Shown: positions 27,500 through 36,904, counted from the stretch's first letter. The stretch: 64,000 nucleotides of DNA from JBKQVT01 sp963804825 (GCA_963804825.1 CAWDRV010000003.1:1302001-1366000); one strand, 5' to 3'. The notes: generated by a model not told the origin, from the sequence alone. Program-made: numbers and translations.

Positions 27500-27870
27500 C
27501 GGCAGAATTACGCCCAAAAATCAGGTCCGGAGAGATAGCACCACAGGAGACACCACGCGCGTTTGGCGATTCCCAAACCCTTGTGGCGCTTGGTACTTAC
27601 GGAAACTGAGCGTCGGCCTCCGGAGCCGAAGGTTACAAGTTCAAATCTTGTCGGGGATATTTGCATTTCCGGGCACCTTCGTTGCAACTGGGTGCAATGC
27701 GCTGCAATGAAGTGCAGCCAGATACCGTATCTCTTTTGGCGGTCGGACTTTCTGGCCTTTTCTGGCTTCTTTCCCAGAACCCCGAAACCGCCGCTTTTCA
27801 CCCCCTCGTTGCAGCTAGATGCAATGAGCGGCAATGAGCGGAAAGTGGGATGACACCATGGAGATCACCC
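27500..27870 (+). repeat. att-like repeat copy 3 with tRNA 3' half
   Basis: Third copy: left block 27537-27557 and core GAGCGTCGGCCTCCGGA at 27608-27624. Here the core is followed by the true tRNA-Arg 3' half instead of the CGATT sequence of copies 1 and 2. Two right-arm motifs are present (27682-27717 and 27809-27845). Upstream, 27187-27500 holds no recognisable gene. Confidence 0.7.
27611..27659 (+). pseudogene. Displaced 3' half of tRNA-Arg(CCG)
   Basis: The anticodon stem TCGGC / GCCGA (27613-27617 with 27625-27629) encloses the loop CTCCGGA, whose anticodon is CCG. A 5-nt variable region follows. The T-arm is ACAAG-TTCAAAT-CTTGT (27635-27651), and the 3' acceptor strand is CGGGGAT plus discriminator A (27652-27659). 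The 5' acceptor (ATCCCCG) and D-arm are absent upstream, so this is half a tRNA, the usual mark of tyrosine-recombinase integration at a tRNA gene. It is not a working tRNA here. Confidence 0.8.
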
Positions 27871-27936
27871 CGGCCCGGCGAGAGAGCGCCACGTCAGCGC
27901 GCCCTAACCTCTGCGACGAACGAGTGATTGGGCGTC

Positions 27937-30900
27937 TCACTCGGCACGCTCGATCACGAGAACCCGAAGCCGGCGGGGCTTCTCCGAGAAGGTCAAGCCA
28001 GTCTGCTCGCTGAGCCGCTTCAGAATCGCTGCCTCGTCCAGCGTGCCCTTTTTGAGGGCTTCACGGAGCGTCGCGTCGCCGGTTTGCCAGCTTAGCAGGT
28101 GGTGCGCGACCGACGACTTCGTGGATTTCATGTCCGCCGGCATTTCAATTCCCTCGCCGACGACGGGGCGGTCCGCAAGGAACGTCAGATAGGCCAGCAG
28201 TTGGGCAATGTCACCGCTTCCTTCATCTCTCAAGCCGGCGCGGTTAGGCTCGAAGATCTCCAGTTGATCGTAGTCCTGAAGGTCGCTGCCTTCGTAGCCG
28301 AACCACCGGTCCTCTTGAACGGTGCCTCGTCCAGGCCTTGGCCGGAATGTGTATTTCCCGCTGACCACGATGATCTGACGATCCTTTTGCACCAGCCGGA
28401 GCCGGATGGGCACCTTGCACTCCTCGCGCAGGACGGCCTCCAGACCCTGAATCGTTTTCTCGGCGGGAACCCCGTCGCGGACGACCCAGTCGCCGGGGAT
28501 GCGCGTCCCTTTGAGCCTCCGGTCCCCTTGCATTTCGTAGGGCTGAATCCCCGTGAACCACTCGACAAGCCACGCCAAAGTGACGCCCTTGCCGCCGACC
28601 CAAGCCATGTCTTTTTCGCTGAGTCTGCCTTCCTGAAAGCGAGGCCAGTTTATGGGAAGCGGTTTGGGCCTGGGCTGGTCCCACCTGAACGTCATGATCT
28701 CCGGGCCTGCGGGAGTGATTTTCGCCTGCTCGGCGTCGTGTACGCGATAAAACTCCATTCGTCCCGGCGAAAATGGTGGCGCCACGCGCTTCACGACCTT
28801 GCCGTCGGGCAAGGCGTAGGCTCGCCGAAACTCTGCCAGCAACCGCTTGGAAACGTCATTGCGCGCCGCGGGCGTAGATGCCGGCGGGTTTGCCGTTGGC
28901 TTCTCTTTCGTGGCTGGCAGGCGATTCTCCTGGGCAGAACCGCCTTTCGCCCCCCACCACTGCTTCAGGACAGAATCGCCGGTACCAAAATAGTTGCCGC
29001 CAAAGTCCTCTCCGCCATCGGCCGGGTAGAAACTGACATGCGGCCATCCGCGGCATGACATAGGAAGGAAGAGCGTGAACGTGCCGGTGCCCCGCGTGAT
29101 GGCGGTCGTCTGGACTTTAAGATAGGGACCCTTCCCGTCAGCGGCGTCCCTGGCGGTGGTGAAGGCAGCCAACATGGCCCGGTCGTGCGAGGCCAGCGTG
29201 TAAGTGCCCTTGATCCAGTAGATATTGCCCGGCGTCATCGTGTCCGCGGTGCCGCGAACCTCAACGATCGTGATCTTGTCGCCGTTCAAGAAACGGGTTG
29301 CACCCTGCTCGAATTTGACGACGTAGGGGAGCTCGGATGTCGCGGTTGCCTTCGGCTTGCCGGCCGGCGTCGCTGTTGCTTCAGGATTTCCGCCCGCCGC
29401 TGCTGCCGCCTTCGTTGCTTGACGGGTAATCGCGTCGATGCGGCGCAAGGACTTGCGGGCAAGTTCGACAAAGTCCTTCTTGGATTCCGCCTTGACCTGG
29501 GCAATCTCGCGAAGAAGGTTGACGACCGGTTTGGCTTTTTCATTCAGCGCATACTTGATGCTGCTTTGAAGCCGGCCGCCCGAGGTGTCGAACCACGGGC
29601 TGGCAAGTGGAATATCGTCGAGGCGGATGAAGGAATCGCAGAACTCTTTCATGGCGGGAAGATCGCCCTCCGCAAATGCCCTGAATAAACGGTCGCGGAG
29701 CTGCTTGCCCGTCTCATTGATGATGTAGCCGGGCACATAGCGCCCCTCTTGCTCCCAACCGTTTGGAAACAGCCCGTAGAGGGTTGTCGGCGACATGGCC
29801 CATTCTTTGCCGCACTCCTCCACCGGGTTCTTATGGCCGGCGGGAATCGGCTGGAGCGATTGAGGAGATTGGCTTCCCCTGGGACGAACGAGATCTCCAA
29901 CGCCGGCGCGGGACGACCACGTCGTCCCCGAAAGTCTGTCGATTTGCTCCTGCGCATCAAGCTCTCGATCGACATAGTCGAGCACTTCCGGGCGATGCGG
30001 CGCGAGGGCAAGCAATGACCTGACAAGCAGGCGACGATTCTTGACTTTGTTGGCCACCGCCAACGCTTTCTTGCTCTCGCCCGCGGCGAGATAGCGGGCA
30101 ATCAGTTCCAAGCGGAGTTCGTCGATGGTCGAATCGGTCCGCACGACGATAGACGTGTTCGACAGCTGCGGAGTTGCCGCGTAAGGGTATGGGACCAGCG
30201 GTGCTCTCTCCACTCTATTTTGGGCACTCGCTGCCAAGGCGCCGGCGGTCATCGTGGTCGTGCCGCTGTAGGTGTTGGCCCCGACGAGGATCTGCGTGCC
30301 ATTGGTGTTCAGCGTCTGCCCTCCGCGGTCCGGTCCGACCGTTGGCGGCCTCGGAGCGGCGGGCGAGGGCTGATGGCCGGCCGGCTCGGGCCTCACGGCC
30401 CTGGTCGGCGTTCGCGTGGGGTCTCCCTCGGCCACGTCGGCGAAAATACCGATCCTTTCGGGGGCCGTCGGCGAGCGTTCGGCGGCATAGAACCGATCTC
30501 CCGTCTTCGCTCGAGAGATGAGCCATCCGAAGACGTCCCCTTGCAGCATTGCCGGGGTAAATGCGTTATGTCCGCAAACGCCGAACTCGGTCCTATAGAC
30601 ACGGCAACCCGCGTCTCTCATGCGTTCAAATTCCTTCCTCGCAAAATCGATCCCGCGGTCGTCCGAACTGTAGATCGCCCAAATGGGAATCTTTTTCAGC
30701 AGCGGTTTGTCGCGGAGCGACTTATCCTGCATCCCTCGCCAACTGACCGTCGGCACCGCCGCGGCGAAAAGGTCCGGACGCCGCTCCAGAATCCGCCACA
30801 CGCCATCGCCGCCGGTGCTGGCGCCCGCGACGGTAACCCGGTTCGGATCGATCGGAAACTCCTTCATCACCGCCTCGATCATGGCAAGCGTGTAGGCAAG

Positions 30901-31701
30901 CGGAGCATTGCCGCGGGCGACCGGATCATCGGTGAGCTGACACTCGATCCTGCCGCCGCGGATGGTCGTGAAACAAATCTCGGGCGCCTCCCAGGAGACG
31001 TGCGTCAGGGGGCATTGCGGCAAAAGCAGGAAGAAATCCCGCTTCTTAGGGCCGACCAGGTACGGAATAATCGCATGGAGAAGGGACATTTGGTTGAGAT
31101 TGTCCGAACCGCTTTCCCCTGCGCCGTGCAACCAGACGACCAGCGGATACTTCTTGCCTTCTTCGTAAGGCTCCGGAGTGTGAAGTCGAAAGCGGATCGG
31201 GGCGTCCTTGTAGCTTCCCCCGGTGTAATGCAAAACCATGCTCCGAAATAGCGGGACCATTGCCGGATGGACCCGTAGGCCGGCCTTGTTCACCTGGACC
31301 GCGAGCTTGGAAATCGCCTCAAGCTGCTCCAGCGTGAGTCTCTGCGGAAGATCCGTCGGCGGATAGGGTGATTCGGCGACGATTCTTTGGTATTCTTTGG
31401 GGTTCGGTGGTTCCGTGACAAGCAATTGCCGGTCGCCGGCCGTCTCAGCGCTGGGCTTCGAAGCGTCACGCGCCGGAGCCGCTGAATCGTCGGACTCCTC
31501 GGACGCCGCCATCATGTGCTCGATCCGCGAGCCCGCGGGCCCACTGGCCGGAGCCACCGCCGCCGCCGCCAACTCGATCCGACCCAAACCAACCAGTGCC
31601 AACAAGCACGCCAAGCAGGCTCCAACGGATCCCGGGCCCATGCGCCATGCACGACGCCCAGCACCATCGCTGCTTTCCCGGCAACCAGACAAAACGTTCA
31701 T
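27937..31701 (-). CDS. Secreted multidomain esterase-like protein
   Basis: About 1254 aa from the ATG at 31701 (AGGAGAAG 8 nt upstream), preferred to a longer frame. A signal peptide (ACLACLLALVGLG) is followed by an alpha/beta-hydrolase of the feruloyl-esterase/PHB-depolymerase kind: VVWLHGAGESGSDN (oxyanion hole), the nucleophile elbow VAGASTGGDGVW, ending CGHNAF (catalytic His). Around residue 480 lies one autotransporter-associated repeat (LVGANTYSGTTTMTAGAL), which looks inserted. The long C-terminal half is unassigned; its last 90 residues have a helical AAILKRLSEQTGLTFSE end. It probably hydrolyses esters in or on extracellular polymers. The leader shares a hairpin element with the gene at 36905. 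Confidence 0.7.
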   Translation of the reverse strand: MNVLSGCRESSDGAGRRAWRMGPGSVGACLACLLALVGLGRIELAAAAVAPASGPAGSRIEHMMAASEESDDSAAPARDASKPSAETAGDRQLLVTEPPNPKEYQRIVAESPYPPTDLPQRLTLEQLEAISKLAVQVNKAGLRVHPAMVPLFRSMVLHYTGGSYKDAPIRFRLHTPEPYEEGKKYPLVVWLHGAGESGSDNLNQMSLLHAIIPYLVGPKKRDFFLLLPQCPLTHVSWEAPEICFTTIRGGRIECQLTDDPVARGNAPLAYTLAMIEAVMKEFPIDPNRVTVAGASTGGDGVWRILERRPDLFAAAVPTVSWRGMQDKSLRDKPLLKKIPIWAIYSSDDRGIDFARKEFERMRDAGCRVYRTEFGVCGHNAFTPAMLQGDVFGWLISRAKTGDRFYAAERSPTAPERIGIFADVAEGDPTRTPTRAVRPEPAGHQPSPAAPRPPTVGPDRGGQTLNTNGTQILVGANTYSGTTTMTAGALAASAQNRVERAPLVPYPYAATPQLSNTSIVVRTDSTIDELRLELIARYLAAGESKKALAVANKVKNRRLLVRSLLALAPHRPEVLDYVDRELDAQEQIDRLSGTTWSSRAGVGDLVRPRGSQSPQSLQPIPAGHKNPVEECGKEWAMSPTTLYGLFPNGWEQEGRYVPGYIINETGKQLRDRLFRAFAEGDLPAMKEFCDSFIRLDDIPLASPWFDTSGGRLQSSIKYALNEKAKPVVNLLREIAQVKAESKKDFVELARKSLRRIDAITRQATKAAAAAGGNPEATATPAGKPKATATSELPYVVKFEQGATRFLNGDKITIVEVRGTADTMTPGNIYWIKGTYTLASHDRAMLAAFTTARDAADGKGPYLKVQTTAITRGTGTFTLFLPMSCRGWPHVSFYPADGGEDFGGNYFGTGDSVLKQWWGAKGGSAQENRLPATKEKPTANPPASTPAARNDVSKRLLAEFRRAYALPDGKVVKRVAPPFSPGRMEFYRVHDAEQAKITPAGPEIMTFRWDQPRPKPLPINWPRFQEGRLSEKDMAWVGGKGVTLAWLVEWFTGIQPYEMQGDRRLKGTRIPGDWVVRDGVPAEKTIQGLEAVLREECKVPIRLRLVQKDRQIIVVSGKYTFRPRPGRGTVQEDRWFGYEGSDLQDYDQLEIFEPNRAGLRDEGSGDIAQLLAYLTFLADRPVVGEGIEMPADMKSTKSSVAHHLLSWQTGDATLREALKKGTLDEAAILKRLSEQTGLTFSEKPRRLRVLVIERAE

Positions 31702-31740
31702 GGTCTCTTCTCCTGTTTTCAATCGTGGACGGATGGGCAA

Positions 31741-31790
31741 CAAGCCGACATTTCCCATTTGCAGTGAGCCTGGAGCCGATCCAGGCTCGT
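31741..31790 (-). promoter_or_regulatory. Shared leader element (hairpin), copy A
   Basis: Read on the minus strand, 40 nt before the 31701 start: GAGCCTGGA-TCGGC-TCCAGGCTC, a 9-bp perfect stem, followed by ACTGCAAATGGGAAATGTCG. The same block, with a few changes, lies 25 nt before the plus gene at 36905. Conservation around the hairpin between two unrelated genes suggests an RNA or protein-binding regulatory element. Confidence 0.5.
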
Positions 31791-32128
31791 TCGGCGGTTG
31801 ATTTCACATAGTGCCCCCCCAATGTCGAGCACCCAGACGGATTTTCTGAGCGTGGCTTCCATTTTCCTTTCCTGGAAGTCCGCATGCCATGCCTCTGCCA
31901 GGGGGACACAGGCAGATTGTGGCGATGGATGACCGCGGCTTCTCCGAGTTCGTCAGTCCGACTCCGCTCTCTTTGCTCTCTACGAACCCTCGGGCGACCG
32001 ATGGCGGCGGGATGATCAACGCGCCACCAACTCGGGTTCGGCGCCGACTCCCTTGCCGCACCTCTCGCACTTCCCGTAGCTATCCTTCAAGGGAATTGAG
32101 GCGAGTCTCGGGATCGAGACAACGATAA
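31791..32128. other. Intergenic region without recognised gene
   Basis: 338 bp between the esterase leader and the Rieske gene, which are divergent. I see no RNA gene or convincing promoter in it; open frames here have no family signature. Confidence 0.3.
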
Positions 32129-32321
32129 ATTGCGTGCCGACGGCGCTTCCTGGGGCTTGTTACCGATGCGGTGGCGGCGCTCATCGGGGCCTGCATCGGG
32201 CTGCCGGCACTAGCCTATGTGTTTGCGCCCGCTCGCCGCTGGGCGGGCCAGAAAGGGGCCGGCGAGGACTTTCAGGACGTTGGACCCGTGGAACAGTTGC
32301 GCACGGATCAGTGGCAATTAG

Positions 32322-32967
32322 TACGTCATAAACCCACGGCCTATGGCCGTGCGACCCTGGGGGCTAAGCCGTTCCGGCGTGCCCCGAAATAGCATACGCT
32401 CTAACTCCGGGGAAAGCCCTGTTGGGCAGGAGAAAGAGCGTATGAAGGATTTTGACAGTCTGGCACATGTGCGATGGGAGTGCAAGTATCATGTGATCTT
32501 CATTCCGAAATACCGGCGGAAAGTGATGTATGGGAAGCTTCGGGCTTCGATAGGTGGTATCCTGCGGGATTTGTGTAGGCAGAAAGGGATCGGGCTGCTG
32601 GAAGGGCATGCGGTGAGCGACCATGTTCACCTCTGCCTGAGCATCCCGCCGAAGTAGAGCGTGGCGTTTGCAATAGGGTTTCTGAAGGGCAAGAGTGCGG
32701 TGCGGATACATCGGGAATTGCTGCATGAGCGTCGGATGGCGGGGCTGCATTTTTGGGCGACGGGATACTGGGTAAGCACCGTGGGGAGTGACGAGGCCAC
32801 GGTGCGGCAGTATATCCGGCAGCAGGAAGATAGGGATCGCCAACAAGGTCAGTTGTTTCAGTAACCATAAAAACCAGTGAAGCCCTGGCAGGGCTTTCCC
32901 CACGTGTAGTGCCCGCCCCGCTTTGCGGGGCAAGCCAAACCCACGCCCTACGGGCGTGGTCGATTAG
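32322..32967 (+). mobile_element. IS200/IS605-family element (tnpA only)
   Basis: A 646-bp insertion with subterminal imperfect hairpins at both ends: CACGGCC-TA-TGGCCGTG at about 32335-32352 and CCACGCCC-TA-CGGGCGTGG at about 32941-32959. ATTAG occurs just left of it (32317-32321) and as its last bases (32963-32967). There is no target-site duplication beyond this, matching single-strand IS200-type transposition. It carries one transposase gene and no tnpB. Confidence 0.75.
32442..32864 (+). pseudogene. tnpA: IS200-type Y1 transposase TnpA with internal amber codon
   Basis: About 140 codons from the ATG at 32442 (CAGGAGAAAG upstream): MKDFDSLAHVRWECKYHVIF, IPKYRRKVMYG and the HUH motif DHVHLCLSIPPK, where TAG at 32655-32657 replaces the usual Tyr codon of 'PPKYS'. 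The same frame then continues VAFAIGFLKGKSAVRIHREL to QYIRQQEDR, which contains the candidate catalytic Tyr. Either a nonsense mutation or a base-call error. The element is otherwise complete and may be mobilised in trans. Confidence 0.75.
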
Positions 32968-33320
32968 TCATCCTGCAACTGGTCCACCGGGACGGATGGG
33001 AGGAAGTTCGCACGCGGCACGGGGTGTGGGTTCGCCGGCCCAAGGAACCCGGCGGCCGGATCGAGGTGTTGTCGTCCATTTGCCCCCACCTCGGCTGCCC
33101 CCTGAATTGGCATCCGGACCACGCGGAGTTTATCTGTCCCTGTCATGGAGGCGTTTTCGACGCCAGCGGTCGTTATCGGGCCGGGCCGCCGCCGCGATCG
33201 ATGGACCCGCTGGAACACCGCGTGGAGAACGGCCGGCTCTTGGTCCGTTGGCAGGATTTCAAGGTCGGCGTGGCGACGCGGATCCCCGTACTTGCATGAT
33301 CTTTTCGCAGAGGTGCGGCG

Positions 33321-35790
33321 ATGGGCACGACCGTCCCACAGCAAAAAAATGCCGGAGGCTTCTGGGAGTCGCGAACCGGTTGGAGCCGGTTGAAACACAC
33401 GCTGCTCTTGGAGCCCTTGCCGGGCGGTTCACGCTGGGCAGCCGCCTTCGGCAGCCTCCTCCTCTTCATGTTCCTTTTGCAGGCGGTCACGGGCATTCTG
33501 CTGGCGATGAGCTACGCCCCGGCCGTCAAGACCGCCTGGCCAAGCGTCAAGTACATCCAGGAGCAGTTGCCCCTGGGATGGTACGTCCGCGCCCTGCACC
33601 ACTGGGGCGCCAGCGTCATGATCATCCTCGTGCTGCTCCACTTGATCCAGGCGTACGTGTGGGGGGCCTACAAGCGGCCGCGCGAACTTACCTGGATGGT
33701 CGGCGTGCTGCTGTTGATGTGCCTGCTGGGTCTGTCCTTCACCGGTTACTTGCTCCCTTGGGATGAAAAGGCCTATTGGGCAACCCGCATCGGCTTGGGG
33801 ATCGTCGGCACCGTGCCTCTGGCGGGCGATAGTCTGCGGGCGACCTTGCAGGGCGGACCCGATCTGGGCAACCTGACGTTGACGCGGTTCTTCACGCTCC
33901 ACGGTTTCATCTTGCCGTTGGTGTTGTGCTTGCTGGCCGTGGTCCATGTGTACCTGTTCCGCGTCCACGGTGTGACGCCGCCTTGGTGGCGATCCCCCGA
34001 GCAACTGAAGGCCCAGGAAGAACCGTTCTGGCCGGGGCAGGTGTTCAAGGACGGTTTGCTGGCCTTGGCGTTGCTGGTGGGCCTTGGCGTGTGGTGCCTC
34101 TACCGGCCCGCGCCGCTGGGCGCCGAGGCCGATCCCTCCCAGGCTTTTGAGGCCCGACCCGAATGGTACTTCATGTTCTTGTTCCGGTTGTTGAAATACT
34201 TTGAAGGTCCGTACGAGGTGGTGGGCACCGTGGTGCTTCCGGCCGCGTTCTTTGCCGTGCTGTTCTTCTGGCCGTTTCTGGACCGCAATCCCCAGCGTGA
34301 TCCGCGGCGGCGTCCGCTGGCGATTGCGCTGTTGGCGTTGGCCACGGCGGGGCTGTTGGGATCGACCATCTTTGCCATCGTCACCGACGTGCGGCTGCCG
34401 GGACCGGCCATGGCGGCGAAGCTGGAGCCAAGCGTCCCGCCTCCGGCCGGTCCCATCCAGAAGCTGCAGATCGCCCGCGTCTACCATGACTATTGCAGCG
34501 CCTGCCATAGCGACGACGGCAGCGGCAGTCCCGTCCGCGCCGCCATGCCGTCGATCCCCGATTTCCGCAACATGGCGTGGCAAATGACCAAGACCGATCT
34601 TGGAGATCGTCCACCAGATTCACGTGGGCCAGGAACCGCGGATGCCCGCCTTTCGCAGCAAGCTCTCGCAAGAGCAAATCTTGGGGCTGGCCATTTTTCT
34701 GCGGGCGTTTGCCGTCACGCCGCTGGTCGAGTCGCATCCCGCCCCCGTGGCCGGGCAACCACCAGGGGAGGTCCCGCCCAAAGGGAAAGGGTCGAAAGCC
34801 AAGGAGGTGTCCCCGGCAAACCCGCGGGAAAACCCGCCGCCCACGAAGGAAGCACAGACATCGGTTGTGGTGAGAAAAGTCCCGCGGCCGATTCCACCGG
34901 CGGAGACGCCGGCGCACGCGCAGCCGCCGCCAATCCTTCGCCTCCCGGGCGTGCAAGTCTTCCGCGACACCTGCATGGCTTGTCACGGAGCCGACGGCCG
35001 CGGTACGCCGGTGCATGCCGCCATGCCGACGATTCCCGACTTCACCAACTCCAAGTGGCAACATTCTCGAACGGATGTGGAGTTGCAGCACTCGATCCTG
35101 GAGGGGAAGGGCAAGTTCATGTTGCCCATGAAGAACAGGGTGGACGCCACGGGGGCGAAGGACCTGGTCGCCTACGTGCGGAACTTCACCGCGGGCAAAC
35201 AGGTGGTTCCCGTGGAGCAGCCGCCGCAGCCTCAACAAATCACCGAGAGGCCGACAAGTCCGAAGGTTTCTGAAACCGTTCCGAAAAAGGAGAATCCCCT
35301 GCTTGCGGCGAAGGAGCCGGTGCCTCCGCCGACGCCAAAGAAGGAGCTTCCGGTCGTCCAAGGGCCCGAGATCATCGCCCAGCCCTCTCCCCGCGAAACG
35401 GCAGAGCAGATACGCTTTACCGCGGCAGCGTACCGGCAGAACTGCCTCACCTGCCACGGCGCCGACGGTCGCGGGACCGCGATGCGCCCCAGCATGCCTA
35501 CGATTCCCGACTTCACCAACAGCGTTTGGCAGCGGAACCACAACAGCGGATTGTTGACGGCCTCCATTCAGAGTGGGAAAGGGGTCTTCATGCCGGCCTT
35601 CGGCCAACGGTTGAAACCTAACGAGATCCGCAATCTGCTGGCATACGTCCGCGCGTTTGGGCCGCCGGCGCCGGCACCGATCCGGCCGGAAGCAACAGAC
35701 TACGAACGGCAGTTTCACGAGTTACAGCGACAATGGAATGAATTGGACCGTCAATTCAAGGAACTGTCACACGAACCGGGCAAGCCATGA
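33321..35790 (+). CDS. Cytochrome b with three C-terminal haem c domains, frameshifted
   Basis: The frames 33321-34598 and 34600-35790 join into one 822-aa protein if one T near 34598-34600 is removed; the resulting TDLEIVHQI aligns with TDVELQHSI of the next repeat. The N-terminal ~330 residues are a cytochrome b: haem-ligand His in RALHHWGASVM, LVLLHLIQAYVWG and LHGFILPLVL, with SFTGYLLPWDEKAYWA. Three cytochrome c domains follow, with CSACH, CMACH and CLTCH (each then 'MP.IPDF'), linked by Pro/Lys-rich spacers. It is preceded 21 bp upstream by the split Rieske gene. The product would be the membrane core of a quinol-oxidising bc-type complex, with haems on the periplasmic side. Confidence 0.8.
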
Positions 35791-35877
35791 GCTGCGTTAT
35801 TTGCCCACCCGACGATACCTTGCCTGTCCTTGTGGCAATGATTCGGCATGTAACCGATTCATACGAGTTTCATTAGC

Positions 35878-36168
35878 TCAACCGTTTACCCGGTCGTTCC
35901 ATCTAGCTATCTTGAGAATGGAACAACTTGCCGATCGAACGTTTTCTTTCAGATCGAGAATTCGAAACGTCGCACCCGGTGGCGCCATAATCGCGATCCG
36001 TGCACGGCGTCCCTTACGCCCCACGAGGCGAACAACCACCTGGATGCCGTCGGCTTCGACGATCCGTTCCTGACCGTCGGCGCACCATTCGATGGACTGG
36101 CTCGTGCCAGTCGGCACACGGGCTTGATGGCCGGTCGCGGCTCGGTCGTTGTTCCGCTGAACTTTCAT
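35878..36168 (-). CDS. CsrA-like small protein
   Basis: 96 aa from the ATG at 36168 (MKVQRNNDRAATGHQ). Residues about 38-75 (IVEADGIQVVVRLVGRKGRR, then ARIAIMAPPGATFRIL) follow the CsrA pattern, where a beta-strand pair leads to 'G..vRIgI.AP..v.v.R'. CsrA/RsmA proteins bind GGA motifs in leaders and regulate translation. The N-terminal 35 residues and the C-terminal tail are extra compared with a 60-aa CsrA. It stands alone, convergent with the cytochrome gene. The assignment to the CsrA fold is probable, the regulatory role inferred. Confidence 0.5.
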   Translation of the reverse strand: MKVQRNNDRAATGHQARVPTGTSQSIEWCADGQERIVEADGIQVVVRLVGRKGRRARIAIMAPPGATFRILDLKENVRSASCSILKIARWNDRVNG

Positions 36169-36329
36169 GTTTGACATCCGGCCCGGATGAGGGCGAGGAT
36201 GCCCGCCTTGACCGACTCGGGAAGGCTGTCCCAAGCCGCGGCGACTCGGGCCACGTTGGGGTCGGATGAATCCGACGAGTTGGTGAGCGACTTGTCACCC
36301 GGAAAGGTGGGCACCACGGCCTTTGCGCG

Positions 36330-36470
36330 ATTGCGTAAGTCCTTTTCCCCATTGGGACTTACGGAACGGGAGCTACGGCCTCCGGACGGTTTCTCAATAG
36401 CGACGCAACGTCATTACTCACCAACATGTTGCGTCGCGAGCGCTTTTTGGAAGCCGAAGGCTTTTGATGT
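36330..36470 (+). repeat. Diverged partial att-like repeat copy 4
   Basis: It resembles the core part of copies 1-3: TTGGGACTTACGGAACGG, then CGGCCTCCGGA ending at 36386, then ACTCACCAACATGTTGCGTC. It lacks the right-arm motif and is more diverged. The remainder of 36169-36904 holds the hairpin element below and no recognised gene. Confidence 0.5.
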
Positions 36471-36830
36471 ATTTTGTGCGCCCAATGGCGATCAGCACCG
36501 GGTAACGTCTGGATTTGTGCGCCACCTGACGGGCGGCGATCCACCCCGCATAAGCCGAGTGGGGCAATTTCGCCGCAGAAATCCCCCCCTGATAGAGTTG
36601 ATGCTGGAAGAATCGGCGCCAAATGCTTGCCTTATTTTTCGAACCGGGCTCAAATAATGGTGTATCCCTGTTGCTCCACCCCAAAGATGAGGCAGCGACG
36701 GCATCGGACCGGAAACGCCCCGCACGTGTGGGTGTTGCCGCTCTGTTGCGTTCTGCATAGCCGGCTTGTGATTCCGCGAGTTGGCGTCCCGATCCCTCTC
36801 CCAGGCGGCAATCCATGCCGGCTGGCCGCA

Positions 36831-36880
36831 CGAGCCTGGATCGGTTCCAGGCTCACTGTAACTGGGAAATGTCGATTGGG
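36831..36880 (+). promoter_or_regulatory. Shared leader element (hairpin), copy B
   Basis: GAGCCTGGA-TCGGT-TCCAGGCTC (9-bp stem, 5-nt loop) followed by ACTGTAACTGGGAAATGTCG, 25 nt before the ATG at 36905. It is nearly identical to the inverted block before the 31701 gene. Confidence 0.5.
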
Positions 36881-36904
36881 ACAGCCAGTTTAGGAGCTTA
36901 AAAG

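Larger units (their letters stand above)
32129..33299 (+). pseudogene. Rieske iron-sulfur protein gene split by an IS200-type element
   Basis: The 5' piece (32129-32321) encodes RRRFLGLVTDAVAALIGACI, a Tat-type signal (RRxFLG) with a membrane helix, then ARRWAG...FQDVGPVEQL. The 3' piece (32968-33299) encodes GWEEVRTRHGVWVRR, then the [2Fe-2S] motifs SSICPHLGC and FICPCHGG, and GPPPRSMDPL. Removing 32322-32967 restores one 174-codon frame reading DQWQLVILQLVHRDGW, so the gene was intact before insertion. No ATG is evident at the 5' end (the frame begins near ATT GCG), so the start is uncertain. It pairs with the cytochrome b gene 21 bp downstream; as it stands the electron-transfer subunit is broken. 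Confidence 0.75.

Noticed and set aside
27304..27609. Plus-strand frame after the beta-helix gene (TGGGRGGLSSNWWTNG)
   Set aside because: It runs into repeat copy 3 and has no start context; at most a relic.
22600..27870. Integron cassette array with attC sites
   Set aside because: The repeats match a tRNA-Arg anticodon arm, not attC palindromes, and no integron integrase is present.
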